Source: Calliphora vicina
Taxonomy: Eukaryota; Arthropoda; Insecta; Diptera; Calliphoridae
Reading direction: 5' to 3'
NCBI RefSeq assembly: GCF_958450345.1
Contig: NC_088781.1
Coordinates: forward strand, 58,234,315-58,298,314
Length of the DNA stretch: 64,000 nucleotides
Notes under the pieces: generated by a model
Database searches by the model: none
Told to the model about the DNA's origin: nothing
The model's input: the letters and a program-made list of their open reading frames with translations, nothing else
Part shown: positions 58,440-64,000 of the stretch, piece after piece
Numbering within the stretch: position 1 is the first letter of the stretch
Layout of the letters: every line of letters starts with the position of its first letter
Made by a program: the position numbers and the translations under genes

Positions 58440-60169
58440 GTAAAATTATTTTAGAAATTTAAATCCTGCCGTTATTAAGTAAAATTTGAAACAAAATTCC
58501 AGTTCTTACAGCATTAACGCTCCCGGCACTATTCAATCAAACAGAAAATATACAGTTTCTGCTACACTTCATAATGTCTTGGAACCCGCTACTATCCGCA
58601 TCGGAATACGTAGTAATTTGTCTTGGACCCAATCACAACAAGTTGCTCTGAAGCCATTCGAAACTAAACTGCTTGATTTTTATCCACCTAAATTAAAATC
58701 AAATAAACTATACGAACTATTTGCAGAAGGTGTCAAGGGTTTGTATTTCAAGAGTAGTACATTTATTCAGGTTCAACCCAACAAGGGTGTAAATATTTAC
58801 ATAGAAACAGATAAGGGTGCGTATAAGCCTGGAGATTTACTGCGATTTCATATCGTTATATTGGATGTGCATGCCAAGCCGATGAACTTTATAGAGCCAA
58901 TAAAGGTTAAAATATTTGTAAGTATTTTAACATTTATTATGAATCGTTTAAAACAATTTTAAGTATGAAAGCCGAATAAAACGTACTTTCTAATTGTCCA
59001 GCTAATTTTATACCTCTTTAAAGGATGCCTCCAATAATCTTGTCAAAATGTTCAAAGATATACCCTTAAAGAAAGGTGTTTATACAGATGCATTTCAAAT
59101 ATCCAAAGAGCCGCTTTTAGGTAACTGGTCTATAAAGGCTTTCATTGGTGGAAAATATGCCCTGGCAAAAATAGCCACAGTTGTTGTTGAAAAATATATC
59201 TTGCCTAAGTTTAAGGTTTACATTGAAACAAATGAAAATTTTGTTAAAGAAGATCGCTATATGAAAATCAATGTCTTCGGTAAATACACCTACAATAAAT
59301 ATGTAAAGGGAAAAGTAAAATTGACAATAGAAAAACCTGACTATTATACAAGAACATTGGGTAGTTATATGTCCGACATTGTTGATTTTCAGGCAAAATT
59401 TGAAATTGATTTATACAAATTTGACTTGAAAAACGATGTATTATTTGTTAGCGCTTCGCTAATAGAAGATCAAACCGATATCGTTCAGACTACCGTAACT
59501 AGAATCAATCTTCAAAAACAAAGGTATAAAATAACCATACCCGATGAGGAGATAGAATATCGAAACGATATACCTTATCGGATAAAGGCAAAAGTACAGC
59601 ATTGGAATGACTCCATAGTTAATGATCGAGAAACAAGCATGTTTATGCAACATGGCACCACAAGGTATGAATCAAAATTAGATGACAATGGAATGGCCAC
59701 ATTCGAGTATGGCTTCTCGGAGAATGATGGTTACACATTTTCGTTTAAAAATTCTATAGGAAGAATGCCCAATTTTGTACTCCGCGACTATACATCAACG
59801 TCGGAAGAACGGTCTCTTCATTGCAATTTAAAATTGAAGAATAAACGGTAAATATTTATATTAATAACTACACATTAATAAATTAATTTGATTAATTGAA
59901 TTTACAGCCCACAAGTTAATACAGAGATTAAAATAGACGTTAAATCAAATCAAAATATACCTTATATAGTCTACACACTGACATCGCATGCCAACATTAT
60001 AAAAAGTGAATTCGTTCAATTAGATTCCAATACAAACTCTTATACAATCCAGCTGGTGGCGAGTAAGGAAATGACACCGACTTCATTTCTATACGTTCAC
60101 TATATGGTCGGTGGTAATATGATTTATTGTGAAACAGAAATTGAGATACCCGTAGTGCTTGAAAATACG
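58366..60169 (+). CDS. Tep: Thioester-containing protein TEP-B, 5' half (four exons)
   Basis: Paralogue of TEP-A. Exons 58366-58439, 58503-58917, 59024-59847 and 59908-60169 join in frame (525 codons). Exon 1 is a signal peptide: MMRSCIILLKLLLICNCLAF. Exon 2 starts SYSINAPGTIQSNRKYTV and contains YIETDKGAYKPGDLLRF near residue 126. Exon 3 begins DASNNLVKMFKDIPL and contains VEKYILPKFKVYI. Exon 4 contains TSFLYVHYMVGGNM and ends VVLENT at donor GTAAGT. These are macroglobulin domains 1-5. The thioester region is not in the window; the next 3.8 kb are intron filled with transposons. No stop or frameshift occurs in the visible exons, so the gene is probably functional and continues downstream. 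Confidence 0.9.
58503..58917 (+). CDS. Tep: TEP-B exon 2: MG1 and start of MG2
   Basis: Acceptor ATTCCAG, donor GTAAGT. Ends EPIKVKIF in phase 0, aligned with EPIRIEIL of TEP-A. Confidence 0.92.
59024..59847 (+). CDS. Tep: TEP-B exon 3: MG2-MG4
   Basis: Acceptor TTTAAAG, donor GTAAAT, phase 2 out. One codon longer than TEP-A exon 3. Confidence 0.92.
59908..60169 (+). CDS. Tep: TEP-B exon 4: macroglobulin domain
   Basis: 262 bases after acceptor TTTACAG. Reads PQVNTEIKIDVKSNQNI and so on. Too short and split in phase to show as a large open frame, but open throughout and aligned with TEP-A exon 4. Confidence 0.88.
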
Positions 60170-60235
60170 GTAAGTTTATTCGAAGACTTTTAAATTTGAT
60201 AATTTTTAAACTGGATTTTAACGAAATTTATATTT

Positions 60236-60270
60236 TTATACCCTTCACCATAAGTGCCAATGGTATATAC
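60236..60270 (+). repeat. D2-type repeat, left piece (split by two elements)
   Basis: Begins TATACCCTTCACCATAAG. Its continuation resumes at 63856. Confidence 0.6.
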
Positions 60271-61721
60271 TAGAGTATTCATTCGACTAATGATCGTTCG
60301 ATTAATCGAATAATTTCTTACGAATAATTATTCGAACAATTTAAAAATGGCCATTTTCGAATAACGAATAATTCGAACAATTTTATGTAGAATAATCGAA
60401 CAAAACGAATAAATGTACATATATATTTAAATTTATTAAATTGCTTAAAATTTTTCATAATTCCAAATTTAAATAAGTAATAATGACTCACAAAAATTGT
60501 ATTGTTTCTGAAATTCGACAAATAACTAAAGACAAAGCGACTTTCGATTACTGTAGATGAGTGTTCCGATAGCTCCTTCTATAAATATATAAATATTACT
60601 GCAAGAAGTTACAATTCTAAAAATAAATCTTTCCAAATTTTTTAATTTAGGACTTGAACCAATAAAAATAAAAGGTACGAAAATAAAATATTTGTTATAT
60701 AGCTGGCGAAATATTAGAAGAATCGCAATTAATATTCAAAATTTTAACTTAGATTAAAGTGGAGTTGAATGTGATGGAGTATATGATTTTGAAACGGTCA
60801 TCGAAAGTGATATTGAGGATGACATTTACAATGATTACATTGAAATAGATGAAGGCCATGATCTTAAAATATATGTATATAAGTGATGTTAATAACCGCG
60901 TACGTAAGTGTTACAAAATATTTAATAAATCGAATGATAAACACAAGTATTGCAAACTAACGTTTTGTTCCTAGAAAAGCATGGAGTTCGTCTTATACAT
61001 GATTGAACATCGTTGAATATCTTTGTCTAACATGGTAATAAAATTTTTGCGTATTTGTAAATGCGTCAATCATGCACTGCCTGAATTCAAATTAGCCACG
61101 TTCACTGACAATGATATCAAACTTTGGACAGATTCCCTTTATTGTGGAATTCCCCAAGACGACTTTATTAAGCAAAGATTCGGCAACGTTGATAGAGCTT
61201 GATGTATAATACAATTTGTTATAAATAATTTAGAAATAGTGAATATGTAATTAATTTACTAAAGAATTAGTTACTCAATTTAAAACCCTAATTAATGAAG
61301 GACATAAAAAAGTTCTTAATACGTTTATATTGTATTTGAATTCAGGATCATGTCCAACTAGCTCAAATTTTTTAAAACATAGCTCCAAAACGGAAACTAA
61401 AGGGTTTGCTAGTCAATGGTTTTGTAGATTGTTCGGGAGTTAATCTGTTCAGAATATTTCTGATGAAAATTCTTTGTTTTCGAATGTTTTTTAACATTAC
61501 CAATACTTGAATTGTTGACTTTAACGTATTTTTTGTTTTTCTTTAACAATAATATATTGAAAAACCGACATCAAAATTTAATTTTTTACTTCTTTAAAAA
61601 ATTAAAATTATTCGAATTAATTTTAAACGTGTGATCGAATTATTCGAACAAGTTAAAATCTCTTATTCGAATTATTCGTTTTATTCGAACAAGAGAAAAA
61701 TCGATTAATTCGAATACCCTA
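60271..61721 (+). mobile_element. Decayed hAT element, TAGGGTATTC family, copy 3
   Basis: Starts TAGAGTATTC and ends GAATACCCTA; the target duplication GTATATAC is exact at 60263-60270 and 61722-61729. 1451 bases, colinear with 4365-5814 including the degenerate transposase. It lies in TEP-B intron 4. Confidence 0.9.
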
Positions 61722-61729
61722 GTATATAC

Positions 61730-63855
61730 TAGAGTGGGTCAATTTTTTTTCTCGACAAAGCGGTTATCAAAATCGTAATCTACGATGAATTCTAAGAAAT
61801 TTTGCCGAAAATGGACCTTCCCATTTTTAACGGGAAAATTTTCCTTTCGTATTTTATATTTTTGTTTAAATATGCTAACATTTTATTGAGCCTTTTAAGA
61901 AACTTGACTATGTTTGGGCTTTTTTAAAAGGAAAGAAAGGCAAAAAAGATGAGTCTTTGCAAATGGAGGAGATTATCAATAAACTTCACCCGAGGATGGT
62001 TATAAAATCCCATATTGTGGTTTTGCGAAAACCTAAAACCGATATTTTGGGTCACAGTGGGGGAAATGAAAAATAAAAAAGGTTTAAATAAACTTGTAAG
62101 TTCCAAACCGATAATCCGATTTTAATTAAATTTCTCACGACTATAGAGGAGTTGTTACTGAGCTTAAGTTTTAAATTCTGATTGTCAACACTAAGGTGGG
62201 GCGGAGCCTCAAGGCCCCAAATTGGGGTGTCTCGGGTATATTAATAATTAAAAATTATGCCAAGTTTTTGTTCTCTAACCGATTTGAAAGATTTGTACAT
62301 ATGTAGAATCTACAAAGAGAGCTACAAAACATATTACTATAATTATATTTTATCTTTTATAGTTTACGAGATAGTCACATTTGAAATTTAAAATTTTATG
62401 TTTTTTACCTACCTTGGTCTGCATTTTTGTAAATAGCGGATACAAATCTCTCCCGATTTTTTTCAAATATATATTTTTTAATTAACAACTAATTTATTAG
62501 CATTATAAGGAACAAATTATTTCAAAATCGATACCAAGTCAAAAGTTATGTGCACTTAAATTCAAACAATTTGAAAAAGTATTTTTTTCCCAATTTTTTT
62601 TTTGAAAAATGGTACTTACAATAATCTTTAGTTATACTGAAAATAAAAACAAAATAAATAATGCGTTTATATTTATCTCAATGGTAAGATTTTGCGAAGT
62701 ACTATAGAAGAAAAATAATTTCAATATTTGTATAAATGCGTGGTCAAGGGAGAGATCCGGGCTATAAATTGCCTTTGCAAAATATTTAAGAACATATTGG
62801 GGCTTATAAAAGAGGTTTTAATTTTTTGAAGGCAGCTATGTGATTAGAGAAAATTTGGCATACATTTAAAATTTAGATAAAAATAGGTCTACTTCGGAAG
62901 GCTCTTGACCATGCACTTATACAAATATCTTACCGTTGAGAAAAATATAAACGCATTATTTAATTTGTTTTTATTTTCTGTATAACTAAAGATTAATCGG
63001 GAAAAAACAACTTTTTAATTTTTTGACTTGGTATCGATTTTGAAATATTTCTTTCCTTATAATACTAATAAATTTATTGTTAATTAAAGGCTATATTTGA
63101 AAAAATCGGGAGAGATTTGGATCCATAATTTGCAAAAATACAGACCAAGGTAAGTAAAAAACATAAAATTTTAATTTTCAATGGTGAATATCTCGTAAAC
63201 TATAAAAGATAAAATAATGTTATGGTAATATTTTTTGTAGCTCTCTTCTAGTAGATTCCATATATATACAAATATTTCAAATCGGATAGAGAACATCATT
63301 TTTAATTTGTAATATACCCGAGACACCCCAATTTGGGTTCTTGAGACTCCGCCCCACCTTAGTGTTGAAAGTCCAAATTCATAACATAAGCCTAGCAACA
63401 CCTCCTCTATAGTCGTTGAATATTTTATTAAAATCGGATTATCGGTTTAGAACTTACAAGTTTATTTGCACCTTTTTTATTTTTCATTTCCCCCCCTGTG
63501 ACCCAAAATATCGGTTTTAGGTTCTCGCACAACCACAATATGAGATTTTGTAACCCTCCTCGGGTGTAGTTTATTGATAATCTCCTCCATTTGCAATGAT
63601 TCATCTTTTTTGCCATTATTTCCTTTCGAACAATCCCAAACATAGTCAAGTTTCTTAAAAGGCTTAATAAAATGTTAGTATATTTAAACAAAAATATAAA
63701 ATACGAAAGGAAAATTTTCGCGTTAAAAATGGGAAGCTCGTTTTTGATTTTAGACCCATAGTTTCTTCGGCAAACATTCTTAGAATTCATCGTATATTAC
63801 GATTTTGATAACCGCTTGTTGCATTTTTTGGATCCATACAAATTGACCCACTCTA
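61730..63855. mobile_element. 2.1-kb foldback element Fb2, hAT-type duplication
   Basis: Starts TAGAGTGGGTCAATTT and ends AAATTGACCCACTCTA. Flanks GTATATAC (61722-61729) and GTATATGC (63856-63863) differ by one base. The left arm to about 62695 pairs with the right arm from about 62925; the arms are less alike than those of 44046-46138. No transposase. A partial relative lies at 31160-32021. Confidence 0.85.
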
Positions 63856-64000
63856 GTATATGCACATAAGTTTGTAATTTCTACATTATTTACACAAAGT
63901 ATATATATTTTGGATCGTTATAGATAGCGAAGTCGATATAGCCATGTCCGTCTATCCGTCCGTCCGTCTGTATGTATGTTTAAATCAACTTTCCGTAGCC
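63856..64000 (+). repeat. D2-type repeat, right piece (runs off the window)
   Basis: Continues the repeat begun at 60236 (AAGTTTGTAATTTCTAC), then GCCATGTCCGTCTATCCGTC and so on. It is cut by the window end. Confidence 0.6.

Noticed and set aside
63428..63790. 120-residue minus-strand open frame
   Set aside because: It is the arm of foldback Fb2; its mirror at 61924-62106 reads similarly, which is expected from the inverted repeat and not from coding.

Overview
The window is nuclear DNA of an insect, most likely a brachyceran fly and probably a calyptrate. This is inferred from very AT-rich sequence, short GT-AG introns of about 55-65 bases next to introns swollen by transposons, two thioester-containing protein (TEP) genes of insect type, and a mix of hAT, piggyBac-like, CR1-like and large foldback elements. 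No bacterial features, rRNA genes or CRISPR arrays are visible.

Host genes. Two paralogous TEP genes (secreted alpha-2-macroglobulin/complement C3-like immune proteins) lie head to head. TEP-A is on the minus strand (28873 down to 5999) and can be read as nine exons with matching phases, 1335 residues, signal peptide to stop, with an intact GCGEQ thioester site. TEP-B is on the plus strand (58366 onwards); its first four exons (525 residues) are in the window and the rest must lie beyond 64000 or be lost. The first four exons of both genes have the same phases and nearly the same lengths (74/74, 409/415, 821/824, 262/262), so they arose by duplication. About 29.5 kb of stacked transposons separates the two start codons.

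Layout. 1-5.8 kb: foldback repeats and a decayed 1.45-kb hAT copy downstream of TEP-A. 6-28.9 kb: TEP-A; its 5.5-kb intron holds a foldback with a dispersed repeat inside, its 10.7-kb intron holds a BED-finger hAT (broken transposase) inside another foldback plus a CR1-like LINE (PHD-finger ORF1; ORF2 broken by one frameshift and one stop), and its 2.3-kb intron holds a palindromic MITE and a dispersed repeat. 28.9-39.3 kb: TEP-A upstream region, a hAT MITE, a piggyBac-like remnant and repeat fragments. 39.3-52.7 kb: a nested composite. An outer hAT shell (ends 39347 and 52724, 8-bp target duplication) contains an 8.38-kb hAT with an apparently intact three-exon transposase (728 residues). That hAT in turn contains a 2.1-kb almost perfect foldback and a 2.1-kb terminal-repeat element carrying a tiny three-exon gene for a 60-residue SAM-like protein. 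The shell also holds two more hAT-type MITEs and a hammerhead-ribozyme-like motif. 52.7-58.3 kb: a hAT fragment and a long foldback with a nested hAT that carries a tRNA-like Pol III unit. 58.3-64 kb: the TEP-B 5' half, whose fourth intron is filled by two elements sharing the same 8-bp target.

The TEP proteins are expected to act in haemolymph as opsonins. Everything else is selfish DNA at various stages of decay. The 728-residue hAT transposase and the 60-residue SAM-like gene are the only mobile-element genes here that still look intact.
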